From Dyella sp. M7H15-1 (GTDB taxonomy: Bacteria > Pseudomonadota > Gammaproteobacteria > Xanthomonadales > Rhodanobacteraceae), in NCBI RefSeq assembly GCF_004114615.1, contig NZ_CP035300.1:2294001-2358000 (forward strand): a DNA stretch of 64,000 bases, written 5' to 3'. Positions 44,592 to 52,631 of the stretch are shown here, in pieces (within the stretch, counting starts at the first letter, position 1; each line of letters begins with the position of its first letter). A model generated the notes under the pieces. It was not told the DNA's origin. It made no database searches and saw only the letters and a program-made list of their open reading frames with translations. The translations under genes were made by a program, and so were the position numbers.

Positions 44592-45472
44592 GATGGATTC
44601 GTCCTTGAGGTTTCAAGTTCGCTTGCGAGTTGTTGCATGCCGGCGTCGTCGAGTCCGGTGCACAGTTCGACATAGCTTGGGCCGTCGTCATCAATCTGGT
44701 TTAAGCGCTGCCGAAGCAGGGGATGCGTGTGAATGGAGGGATGAAAGCGCGCCGCCTGCAGGGCATACAGAAGTCGATCGGCGCGGTCATGCATGCCATG
44801 ACGGGCCTTGGCTTCGCCAAGTAGCGCGTCGATCCGTTTGGCGGTATCTGGTTGCCAGGCGAGTAATGGATCGAGCCGCGCGAGCGTCGTCAGCGCGAAT
44901 TGGAGTTCTGCCATGCGTCGCAGTGACGGCCATTGTTCGGCAGTCAGGCGCAAGGGGCGCAAGCTTGGCGCTACGCAGTTACGGGTGTGCGTGTGCCACG
45001 TGCCGTCGGGTTCGCGCCAATGCCAAGCCTGAATCGGGCCGAGCAGGCTGTCCATTTGTTCGGGGGTCAGTAGCCAGCCACGGAGATGCCGGAATACCCA
45101 CGGATCGTAATAGCGCAGCACGTCCTCACGGCCGTCAGCATGACGCACGCTCATGCGGTGTACCAGGTGAGTCACGATGGACGATGCGGGTCCAGCGGCG
45201 CTCATCCATGCCACGGCATAGGGGGTTCCTTCCTGCCGTTCCCAGGCGTGGGCACGTTCCCGCAAGTGCGCGCGTTGCGCTTCGTCCCATGTTTGAGCGT
45301 CGAGCAGCGCGGGGAAGAGCGACGCCTGGTGCTGATGCGATGCCGGAACGACCCGCGTTGGATGGAAATCTTCCCAGCATGCCGGTTCTATCTGAGCGGC
45401 GTTGATCAGCACGAACCGTGCGGATGACCAGGGGTCTGGATCACGTGAGACGAATGGGGTGAGCATGTTCAT
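44588..45472 (-). CDS. DUF4123 effector adaptor/chaperone (Tap/TEC-like)
   Basis: A 294-residue protein of the DUF4123 type, a chaperone that loads effectors onto the VgrG tip and is encoded between vgrG and its effector. The domain covers roughly residues 20-150 (RFVLINAAQIEPACW, SLFPALLDAQTWDEAQ, VLRYYDPWVFRHLRGWLLTP). The ATG at 45472, one base after the vgrG stop and with GGTGGAG about 10 bp upstream (inside vgrG), is preferred to a GTG at 45487. In V. cholerae the equivalent gene product (VasW) is needed for VasX delivery, which fits the VasX-like neighbours. Confidence 0.85.
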   Translation of the reverse strand: MNMLTPFVSRDPDPWSSARFVLINAAQIEPACWEDFHPTRVVPASHQHQASLFPALLDAQTWDEAQRAHLRERAHAWERQEGTPYAVAWMSAAGPASSIVTHLVHRMSVRHADGREDVLRYYDPWVFRHLRGWLLTPEQMDSLLGPIQAWHWREPDGTWHTHTRNCVAPSLRPLRLTAEQWPSLRRMAELQFALTTLARLDPLLAWQPDTAKRIDALLGEAKARHGMHDRADRLLYALQAARFHPSIHTHPLLRQRLNQIDDDGPSYVELCTGLDDAGMQQLASELETSRTNPS

Positions 45473-45473
45473 G

Positions 45474-47807
45474 TCAGCCGTCTCCACCCATCAGCGCCGC
45501 GTGACCGGCGTTGGCCGATGCGGCCTGAGAGGCGCACGAGACGATCGCTCCAGGGGGTATGGCGGTGGCCGTGATCACCTCGGAGGCGGCGCCGACCTTT
45601 TTCCATGAGGCGCACTTTTCGGTGATGTCACCGGGCGTGACGTTCTGAATGCCGTTGCCGTTGATAAGCACATACGAGCCACCGGCGCCGATGCGCACTT
45701 CGTTCTTGGCGGTCAGGGTCAACGTGCCGTCCATGCTCTCGATGGTGAAATCCTTGAGCGCCCGCAAGGCCATCGCGTCGTTCTGCGCTTGCACCGTGAC
45801 CGGTCCCCGATTGGCGATCTGCTGGATGCCCTGTTGCGCGAACAGGCTGATCTGTTCAACCGCGGCAATGTTCACGTGGCCCATCGCATTGACATCGGTA
45901 TGCTGACCGGAGGCGAAGGTGAGGTTCTCGCCGGCGCTGTGCAGGATGGTGTTGGGCGACGTGACAGCGATGGAGGCGTTGGCGGCAAGCACCATCACGG
46001 CCTGCTTGAGATCCTTGAGTTCGTTTTGCAGCACCTGGTTCACCGCTTCGACATCCGCCGCCTTGGCTTCGGCCGCCGTGGCGCGCTTGGCCAATTCCGC
46101 GATCTGGTCACGGGAGGCTTGCAATTGGGCCATGGCATGCTGCATGTCCGTCTGCACGCCTTTGGCCTTTGGCTGGTCGTGCGTGGAGAGCAGAAGGCCC
46201 TTGCCGCTGCGGATCGCACCATAAGCGGACGTGCGCAATTCGAAGCCCTCGCCGCGTTTTTGCCGCTGCCCGTCGACCATGTGACCCAGCGTGAGCTGTG
46301 TTTTGCCCGAATGCTCCGTACTGAGCTTGACGTGCTCCTGGTCCTTCCAGTCTTCCATCTGCAGCTTGTTGTCGCTTTGCGTGCGGATCACGTTGCGCGA
46401 CAGCCAGCGGTCCTGGGTGGTGATCAGGTCGACGGCTTGGCTGTGGTGGTGGAAGGCGGCGATATAGGGCTTGTTCGGGTCGCCGTCGCGGAACTCGATG
46501 ACGGCTTCGTCGCCATCCAGCGCGGGGAAGTGCATGCCGGTCTGCCGCTTGCCGGCGAAGGGTTTGGCAAGACGCAACGGCACGCTTTCGCCACCGGGAT
46601 TCCAGGCATCGAAATCCAGATCGAAGCGCACCACGTAGTAGCCGGCCTTGGTCAGGTAGGCGTACTTGTATTTGCTCGGCGAGGTGACGCGCGCGGATAG
46701 CGTGCCGTGGATCTTCGGCCACGACGCCTCGTCGAGCGGCAGGCGGAAGCGCCGGTCGGCCGGTATCGCTTTGAAGCTGTTGCGATACGCCTGGTCGCGC
46801 GCGCCGCGGTGGATCACCTCGGTGATCACCATGCCGTTCGGTGCATCGGGCAAAGGCTCGGTGGTGTGGGTGATGCGCGCGCAGCGCAGGCCGGGATGGG
46901 TGGTCTCGCCCTGATAGCGCACCTGCCCGCTGATGGCGGCTTCGTGGCGCAGTTGTGCTTCCCATTGGGCTTGTTTCTGATCCAGATGACCGGTGCCGTA
47001 GATATACGGCTGGCCGTAAGTCGTGGTGTCCTTACTCGCGACATTGGCTTCGGCCTGGATACGCTCCCACGCCAGATCCGGGTTATAGTCGGCCACCCGG
47101 AACGACTGCGGCACGGTTCGCGCGTGCGTTTCGAGTGCAAGGATGGCGTCACCGCCGGCATTCAGGCCAGCGGGTTCACGGAAAGGCAGGGTCAGCGTGG
47201 GGAGGTATATATAATGGTCGATGTCGTCCCCGAGCACGAGAAGATCCCCGTGTTCGCCTTCTTCGACGTAGGAAAATAAGCCTTCCTGTTCCATGAGTAT
47301 TTTCATGAAACATGCGTCGCTGCACTGATACTGAAATCTAAAAGTATATTCCGGGTACTTGCGGCGCAGCTTGAAGATGAACTGGTGCCCCTTGAAGCCG
47401 TGACGGCGCAGGATCGCCTCGATGATCTGCGGCGCGGTCTGATGCTGGAAGATGCGGCTGGCGCGCGTGAGACGCAGGCGCGCGACGTGCGGTTCGATCA
47501 CGATGCGATAGGTGTATTCGTCCTGGCTGCGCCGCAGTTGACTGAAGGCGGTGATGCAACCGGCGAAGCGGCGCGGCGTGCCGTCGGCGGACAGCATGCG
47601 GAAGCTCGCATCCTTGCCGACCATCTCCGCGCGCGTGAGCGCCTCGGGATGCGTGAGCGTGATGCGGTAGTAATGGCCGAGCTGTTCGTGTACTTCGAAC
47701 TCGCGCACGGACGACGCTTCGTTGCGCGCAAAGCCGGTGACGTCGACGAAGTAGCGCTGATGGAGCGGCGGCGCGATGGCCGCCACGATATCGTTCGGGT
47801 CGTGCAT
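45474..47807 (-). CDS. vgrG: T6SS spike protein VgrG (TssI) with DUF2345 extension
   Basis: A 777-residue VgrG. The gp27-like part starts at YFVDVTGFARNEASSVREFE and includes IEPHVARLRLTRASRIFQHQ and FRFQYQCSDACFMKILMEQE. The gp5-like OB region includes KAGYYVVRFDLDFDAWNPGG and MHFPALDGDEAVIEFRDGDP. A coiled-coil-like stretch (about 595-645) leads to a DUF2345 beta-helix (IAVTSPNTILHSAGENLTFA ... DGTLTLTAKNEVRIGAGGSY). The C-terminal 40 residues are Ala-rich and may be the adaptor/effector docking tail. GGGAG precedes the ATG. It is the first gene of the island unit, so its promoter should lie in 47808-48016. Confidence 0.93.
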   Translation of the reverse strand: MHDPNDIVAAIAPPLHQRYFVDVTGFARNEASSVREFEVHEQLGHYYRITLTHPEALTRAEMVGKDASFRMLSADGTPRRFAGCITAFSQLRRSQDEYTYRIVIEPHVARLRLTRASRIFQHQTAPQIIEAILRRHGFKGHQFIFKLRRKYPEYTFRFQYQCSDACFMKILMEQEGLFSYVEEGEHGDLLVLGDDIDHYIYLPTLTLPFREPAGLNAGGDAILALETHARTVPQSFRVADYNPDLAWERIQAEANVASKDTTTYGQPYIYGTGHLDQKQAQWEAQLRHEAAISGQVRYQGETTHPGLRCARITHTTEPLPDAPNGMVITEVIHRGARDQAYRNSFKAIPADRRFRLPLDEASWPKIHGTLSARVTSPSKYKYAYLTKAGYYVVRFDLDFDAWNPGGESVPLRLAKPFAGKRQTGMHFPALDGDEAVIEFRDGDPNKPYIAAFHHHSQAVDLITTQDRWLSRNVIRTQSDNKLQMEDWKDQEHVKLSTEHSGKTQLTLGHMVDGQRQKRGEGFELRTSAYGAIRSGKGLLLSTHDQPKAKGVQTDMQHAMAQLQASRDQIAELAKRATAAEAKAADVEAVNQVLQNELKDLKQAVMVLAANASIAVTSPNTILHSAGENLTFASGQHTDVNAMGHVNIAAVEQISLFAQQGIQQIANRGPVTVQAQNDAMALRALKDFTIESMDGTLTLTAKNEVRIGAGGSYVLINGNGIQNVTPGDITEKCASWKKVGAASEVITATAIPPGAIVSCASQAASANAGHAALMGGDG

Positions 47808-48034
47808 TGATGACTCCCTGCGGAATGCTTGACCGGCGCGCTAGCGCGCGGGCAGGGCACGACGTTAGCCGCTTGGCATGTCAGGGTATGTCGTCGAAGC
47901 CAGGCTCGATGCGTAGGCATACATCGCTATGGCTGTGGTGGTTATCCGGGGTGTGACGAAGGATGGCGGCCATGCGCCGTTGCGCGTTCGCCGCCCCACC
48001 TTCCGCGTGCGCGGCGCTATCGGCCATCGGCCGC

Positions 48035-48315
48035 GTGCAGTTCCAACAGATCCAGCGGCCCCGCGCCCACCTGTGTGCGCAGGACATAGCGCAGCGATTC
48101 GGCGTCGGGTTGCTTCCAGACGAGTTCATAGCGGGTGCTGTCGAGCGGCTTGACGTCGGCCTTGGCGAGCAGGCGCAGGAACGCCCAGTCGCCCGTGGCA
48201 TCGAACGCCTGTCGCACGCCGGCATCGAGCGTTTGCCAGGTGAGCGCCGCATGGCCGTTCAGGTCGTCGCCGGGCCAGGCGATCGACGTCCACGTTTCCT
48301 GCTGGTTGAAGTAGT
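48035..48315 (-). pseudogene. tssM 3' fragment, direct repeat of the island's other end
   Basis: The frame reads YFNQQETWTSIAWPGDDLNG, HAALTWQTLDAGVRQAFDAT and LRYVLRTQVGAGPLDLLELH before AADGR and a stop (48017). It matches about 94 residues of TssM (30016-30296) with no net indel at an offset of 18,019 bp. It has no start and the C-terminal 25 residues of TssM are missing. The flanks (48320-48478 and 47808-48016) show no further tssM sequence or other gene. Confidence 0.9.
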
Positions 48316-48478
48316 CAGCGGGTTCCGATGTGGAATATCAGTGCATGGCGCTGAGCGCATGAACCTAAAAGGCTTGCCCGTGTGAGCGCCTAATTCGCCA
48401 CGGTACCGGCGGTTACCCACGCCTATCCGGCAGGCTGATCACGAGACACGATCGGCCTCGCCATCCGATAATCGCGAA

Positions 48479-48949
48479 ATGTTGAATGTCATCCTGTTCC
48501 GACCCGAGATCCCACCCAACACCGGCAACGTGATCCGCCTGTGCGCTAATACCGGCGCTGGCTTGCACCTGATTCGCCCGCTTGGCTTCGAACTGGACGA
48601 TACGCGCCTGCGTCGCGCCGGCCTGGATTACCACGAATATGCGTGCGTCGCCGTACACGACGATCTCGATGCCTGTCTTGCAGTGCTGAACCACCCTCGC
48701 GTGTTCGCTTTCTCCACCCGTGGATGCACCATGCATATCAACGCCGGTTTCGCCGATGGCGACGCCCTGTTGTTTGGCTGCGAAACGGCAGGATTGCCAG
48801 AAGCTGTGCTGTCGACATTGCCACCGGAGCAACGGTTGCGACTACCCATGTGCCCGGATAGTCGCAGTTTGAATCTTTCCAACAGTGTGGCGGTTGCGGT
48901 CTACGAAGCATGGCGGCAACTTGGCTTTCCCGGGGCCGCCGGTTTTTGA
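48479..48949 (+). CDS. trmL: tRNA (cytidine/uridine-34-2'-O)-methyltransferase
   Basis: A 156-residue SPOUT-fold methyltransferase that modifies the wobble base of tRNA-Leu. [20 protein letters not shown] is the canonical TrmL N-terminus; [14 protein letters not shown] and [20 protein letters not shown] form the knotted SAM-binding region, followed by [10 protein letters not shown]. Full length for the family. It stands alone right outside the T6SS island and marks where core sequence resumes. Confidence 0.96.
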   Translation: MLNVILFRPEIPPNTGNVIRLCANTGAGLHLIRPLGFELDDTRLRRAGLDYHEYACVAVHDDLDACLAVLNHPRVFAFSTRGCTMHINAGFADGDALLFGCETAGLPEAVLSTLPPEQRLRLPMCPDSRSLNLSNSVAVAVYEAWRQLGFPGAAGF

Positions 48950-49027
48950 TCGGGCGTTGAGCAAAGCACCCATGCCCGTCAGGCATCATCACGGCCAGCA
49001 CGGCACGCAGGCGGCTACAATCTGAGA

Positions 49028-49675
49028 ATGAATGCCCCCGCCGCCCCCAACCTGCTGCCACAGCCGCTACGCAAACTCGCGGGCCGCGCGCTGGAAACTG
49101 CACTGAACCAGGCGCTGTCGCTCGATCCGGATACCCAGGCCAAGCTCGCCGCGCTTGAAGGCCGCAGCGTGCAGTTGCACCTGCGTGGAGTCGAGCTCGC
49201 ACTGGCTGTCACGGTCGAGCAAGGTCGACTGAAAGTCGGCCCCGCTCCTGAAAACAGCGACCTGCGCGTGGCTGCAACACTAGGCAGCCTGCTCTCGATA
49301 CTGTTCCGCCGCGGCGACGAAGGCATGGCCCCCGGCAAGGTCGACATCGCAGGCGATGCGGAACTGGCCCGCCGGCTGGGAAAGCTCGTGAGCGGCTTCA
49401 CCCCGGATTTTGAAGAAGCCTTTGCGCGCAGCTTCGGCGACGTGCTGGGTGTGCCGCTGGCGAAGGCGCTGCGCAATGGCATGGCTCACGCACGCGAAAC
49501 GGCTTCCCATCTAAGCCAGGACGGCGCGGCATGGCTGCGTGATGAAGCGCATATGGCACTGGCGCCGAGCGAAGTCGAAGGATTCCTCGATGACGTCGAT
49601 GCGCTGCGTGAGCGCACCGAACGCCTAGAAGCACGACTCAATCGGCTAGAACGTCAACGGAGATCGAATCCGTGA
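49028..49675 (+). CDS. ubiJ: Ubiquinone biosynthesis accessory factor UbiJ (SCP2 domain)
   Basis: A 215-residue protein with an N-terminal SCP2-like lipid-binding domain (about residues 20-115; GRSVQLHLRGVELALAVTVE) and a C-terminal coiled coil (VDALRERTERLEARLNRLER). In the Ubi complex UbiJ binds isoprenoid intermediates and works with UbiK, whose gene is at 56153-56410 in this window. Its stop overlaps the ubiB GTG/start region by four bases (49672-49675), so the two are coupled. Confidence 0.92.
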   Translation: MNAPAAPNLLPQPLRKLAGRALETALNQALSLDPDTQAKLAALEGRSVQLHLRGVELALAVTVEQGRLKVGPAPENSDLRVAATLGSLLSILFRRGDEGMAPGKVDIAGDAELARRLGKLVSGFTPDFEEAFARSFGDVLGVPLAKALRNGMAHARETASHLSQDGAAWLRDEAHMALAPSEVEGFLDDVDALRERTERLEARLNRLERQRRSNP

Positions 49676-51318
49676 CGCCGTTGAAAGCCGTACCAGGTCT
49701 GTTGCGTGTCGCCGTGGTGCTATTGCGCTATCGGCTAGATGAGCTGATCGATGCGACCCATCTGTTCCGACCGCTGAAACTGGTGCGCCCTTTCCTTGGT
49801 CGTCCGGTGGTCGACGTGCGCCCGCTTTCGCGCGGTGCGCGCATCCGGCTGGCTTTGAACGAACTGGGGCCCATCTTCGTCAAAGCCGCTCAGGTGTTGT
49901 CGACCCGGCGCGATCTGGTACCGGGCGATATCGCCGACGAGCTGGCCCTGCTGCAGGATCAGGTACCGCCCTTCCCCGGCGAAGAAGCGCGCACCATTGT
50001 GCAGCGCGAACTCAAGCAACCGCTGGACCAGCTCTATGCGAGCTTCGATCCACTACCGCTGGCTTCCGCCTCGATCGCACAGGTGCACGGGGCTACACTG
50101 TACGACGGTCGTTCGGTGGTCGTGAAAGTATTGCGCCCGGGCATCGACAAGCGCATCGCACGCGACGTCACCCTGATCCGCTCACTGGGCGAACTCGCGG
50201 AACGCTGGCATCCCAATGCCGACAAAATCCGTCCGCTCGATGTAGTGAGCGAAGTCGAGAAAATGTTGGAGCATGAGCTGGACCTGCAGCGTGAAGGTGC
50301 CAATGCCAGCCTGCTGCGCCGCAACTTCGCCAGCGGCGTCGATATGTATGTGCCGGAAGTGCACTGGGAACTGACTACTGCCAAGGTGCTGACCCTGGAG
50401 CGCGTCTCGGGCGTGAGTTGCGACGATATCGCCGCCATCGACGCTGCCGGCATCGATCGCAAACGGCTCGCGGCCAAAGGCGTGCGACTGTTCTACGAGC
50501 AGGTCTTCCGCGACAACTTTTTCCACGCTGACGCGCATCCCGGCAATATCTGGGTCGATCCCACACGCGTGCAGGAACCGCGTTTTATCGCGCTGGATTT
50601 TGGCATCATGGGTTCGCTGCCAGAAGCGGACCAATATTGGCTGGCGCAAAATTTCATTGCGCTGTTCGAGCGCGATTACGCGCGCATCGCCAAGCTGCAT
50701 ATCGATGCAGGCTGGATGCCAACCAGCATCCGGCTGGATGAACTCGAAGCCGCGGTGCGCACGGTCTGTGAACCCTACTTCACGCGTCCGCTCTCACAAA
50801 TTTCCCTAGCGGAACTGGTGGTGAAGCTGTTCCAGACCGCGCGGCGATTTGAACTCACCATGCAGCCGCAACTGATCCTACTGCAAAAGACCTTGCTCAA
50901 TATCGAAGGTGTCGGCCGCATGCTCGATCCGGATATCGACATCTGGGCGGTGGCGCATCCGGTGCTCAAACGCATCCTGCGCGAGCGTTACAGTCCGCTA
51001 CGCACATTGCGTGAAATTCGCAAGCGCGTACCAGAGTGGTTCCACAACGCACCGCAGCTACCGGAACTGGTGCGCGATGCGATGCGGCAGATCGCCGTGG
51101 GCGAACAGCGCGTGCTCACTGACATTGAAACACTCAGTCACCAGCGCAACCTGGTACGGCACTTGATGCGCATGATCGCCTGTGGCTTATTCGGTGGCAC
51201 ACTGATCGTCAGCGCCACGCTGATGTGGACGTTGGCGCCACACCACGGCGCCCTGTTGCCGCTGGGCATGGGCGCAGGCGGTTTGTTGTCGTTTGTGTAC
51301 GGCTGGATGCGGCGCTGA
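49672..51318 (+). CDS. ubiB: Ubiquinone biosynthesis kinase-like protein UbiB
   Basis: A 548-residue member of the ABC1/ADCK/UbiB atypical kinase family, an ATPase needed for coenzyme Q synthesis. Present are ASASIAQVHGATLYDG (Ala-rich loop), VVVKVLRPGIDKR (Lys), FHADAHPGNIWVD (catalytic loop), FIALDFGIMG (DFG-like) and two C-terminal membrane helices. The normally invariant KxGQ motif reads KAAQ here (residues 71-74), with Ala for Gly. It is coupled to ubiJ. The rest is collinear with E. coli UbiB. Confidence 0.95.
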   Translation: MTPLKAVPGLLRVAVVLLRYRLDELIDATHLFRPLKLVRPFLGRPVVDVRPLSRGARIRLALNELGPIFVKAAQVLSTRRDLVPGDIADELALLQDQVPPFPGEEARTIVQRELKQPLDQLYASFDPLPLASASIAQVHGATLYDGRSVVVKVLRPGIDKRIARDVTLIRSLGELAERWHPNADKIRPLDVVSEVEKMLEHELDLQREGANASLLRRNFASGVDMYVPEVHWELTTAKVLTLERVSGVSCDDIAAIDAAGIDRKRLAAKGVRLFYEQVFRDNFFHADAHPGNIWVDPTRVQEPRFIALDFGIMGSLPEADQYWLAQNFIALFERDYARIAKLHIDAGWMPTSIRLDELEAAVRTVCEPYFTRPLSQISLAELVVKLFQTARRFELTMQPQLILLQKTLLNIEGVGRMLDPDIDIWAVAHPVLKRILRERYSPLRTLREIRKRVPEWFHNAPQLPELVRDAMRQIAVGEQRVLTDIETLSHQRNLVRHLMRMIACGLFGGTLIVSATLMWTLAPHHGALLPLGMGAGGLLSFVYGWMRR

Positions 51319-51350
51319 TTCATCTTCCGTATTGCCTTAAACTTCACGCC

Positions 51351-51773
51351 ATGTTATCCGTGAGCCGATCTATCGTTCTGCCGGAATCCGAGCTGGTCGT
51401 ACGCTTCCTGCGTGCCGACGGGCCCGGCGGGCAGCATGTGAACCGTACCGAGAGCGCGGTCGAACTGCGCTTCGACGTGCTGCATTCACCATCGCTGCCT
51501 GACGAGGTACGCGCACGCGTGCTGGCCCGCAGTGATCGGCGTCTTACCGATGATGGCGTACTGGTAATCCAGGCCCGCCGCTTCCGCGACCAGGGGCGCA
51601 ATCGCGAGGATGCCCGCGAGCGCCTGACAGAAATCTTGCGCAATGCACTGGTCGTACCCAAAAAGCGCATTGCCACCAAACCCACACGTGCCTCTCAACA
51701 GCGTCGCCTAGAAGGGAAGCAACAGCGAGCCAAAGTCAAGCAGACCCGATCACGATCCTGGAGCCACGAATGA
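51351..51773 (+). CDS. arfB: Alternative ribosome-rescue factor B, peptidyl-tRNA hydrolase
   Basis: A 140-residue GGQ-domain protein (VRFLRADGPGGQHVNRTESA; GGQ at about residues 27-29) with the basic C-terminal tail (RASQQRRLEGKQQRAKVKQT) that enters the mRNA channel of stalled ribosomes. Size and tail distinguish ArfB/YaeJ from RF1/RF2. The ATG at 51351 is the first of the domain. The stop overlaps the next start (ATGA). Confidence 0.93.
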   Translation: MLSVSRSIVLPESELVVRFLRADGPGGQHVNRTESAVELRFDVLHSPSLPDEVRARVLARSDRRLTDDGVLVIQARRFRDQGRNREDARERLTEILRNALVVPKKRIATKPTRASQQRRLEGKQQRAKVKQTRSRSWSHE

Positions 51774-52363
51774 GCGAGCCCATTCTGCCGCCAGTGCCAG
51801 CGCAAGCCCCGCTGCTCAACAGTCGCTTCTGGCCTTGGTTGATGCGCTGCCTGCTGCGGCTCTCCGGTTGGCGTTTGCTCGGTCAGCTACCCGATCTGCC
51901 GAAGCTGATCCTCATCGGCGCACCACATTCGTCTTATTGGGACGGCATTTGGGGGCTGATGATGAAGATCGGACTTGGCGTCAACATCAACATCATGATC
52001 AAGCGCGAAGTGCTGGACGGGCCACTCGGTATCGTCTTGCGTCCGATCGGCCTGATTCCCATCAACCGCAGCGCCGCACTGAACGTGGTCGGCCAAATGG
52101 TGAAGCGTTTTCAGGAGCACGATCGCATGTGGCTGGGCATTACGCCCGAAGGCACGCGCAAGCATGTTAAACATTGGAAATCGGGCTTTTTGCGCATTGC
52201 GCACGATGCGCAGGTGCCGATCCAGACGGTGTTTATCGATTATCCCAGCAAGACCTTTACGCTCGGACCGCTGATCCATGCCAGCGATGATCCCGATGCA
52301 GACATGGCCACGATTCGTGCGATGTTCCAGCCCTATCGCGGCAAATATCGCAATACGGAATAA
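51770..52363 (+). CDS. Lysophospholipid acyltransferase-family protein (PlsC-like)
   Basis: A 197-residue acyltransferase. The HX4D catalytic box is GAPHSSYWDGIWGL (about residue 46), with the second motif LRPIGLIPINRS and third GITPEGTRKHVKHWKSGFLR. Members transfer acyl chains to glycerophospholipids or related acceptors at the inner membrane. Short for PlsC, it resembles the small acyltransferases often found without a named role. It is coupled to arfB. The following 52364-52631 contains nothing I can support. Confidence 0.85.
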   Translation: MSEPILPPVPAQAPLLNSRFWPWLMRCLLRLSGWRLLGQLPDLPKLILIGAPHSSYWDGIWGLMMKIGLGVNINIMIKREVLDGPLGIVLRPIGLIPINRSAALNVVGQMVKRFQEHDRMWLGITPEGTRKHVKHWKSGFLRIAHDAQVPIQTVFIDYPSKTFTLGPLIHASDDPDADMATIRAMFQPYRGKYRNTE

Positions 52364-52631
52364 CCGTCATATTCCAGGGGAATTTCGCGAATGCCGCACC
52401 ACCCACAAGAAACGCAGCGATAAGCGCCAGCCCTGCGTGCTGAATAACATTCATGCGATGTCTCTACTTACGCGTTGTAGCAGGCCTGTCGCGAGCTTGG
52501 CGCGGCCCGTGCACATGGCACGATTGAGCCTCTGTGCGGAAGCGTTACAGCTTCTAGAGCCGGCTGCCAGTGCCGGCCATATCCGGGAACGTGTGCATTC
52601 CACTGATCTATCCACGCACCCGGCCCACAAG

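Noticed and set aside
47836-47849. GCGCGCTAGCGCGC palindrome upstream of vgrG as an operator
   Set aside because: A GC-rich simple palindrome just before the ribosome-binding site; without a second copy or a known regulator nothing supports a specific role.
52364-52631. Possible tRNA or small gene between the acyltransferase and antiporter genes
   Set aside because: No cloverleaf, no frame with a convincing start or composition, and no terminator hairpin was found.
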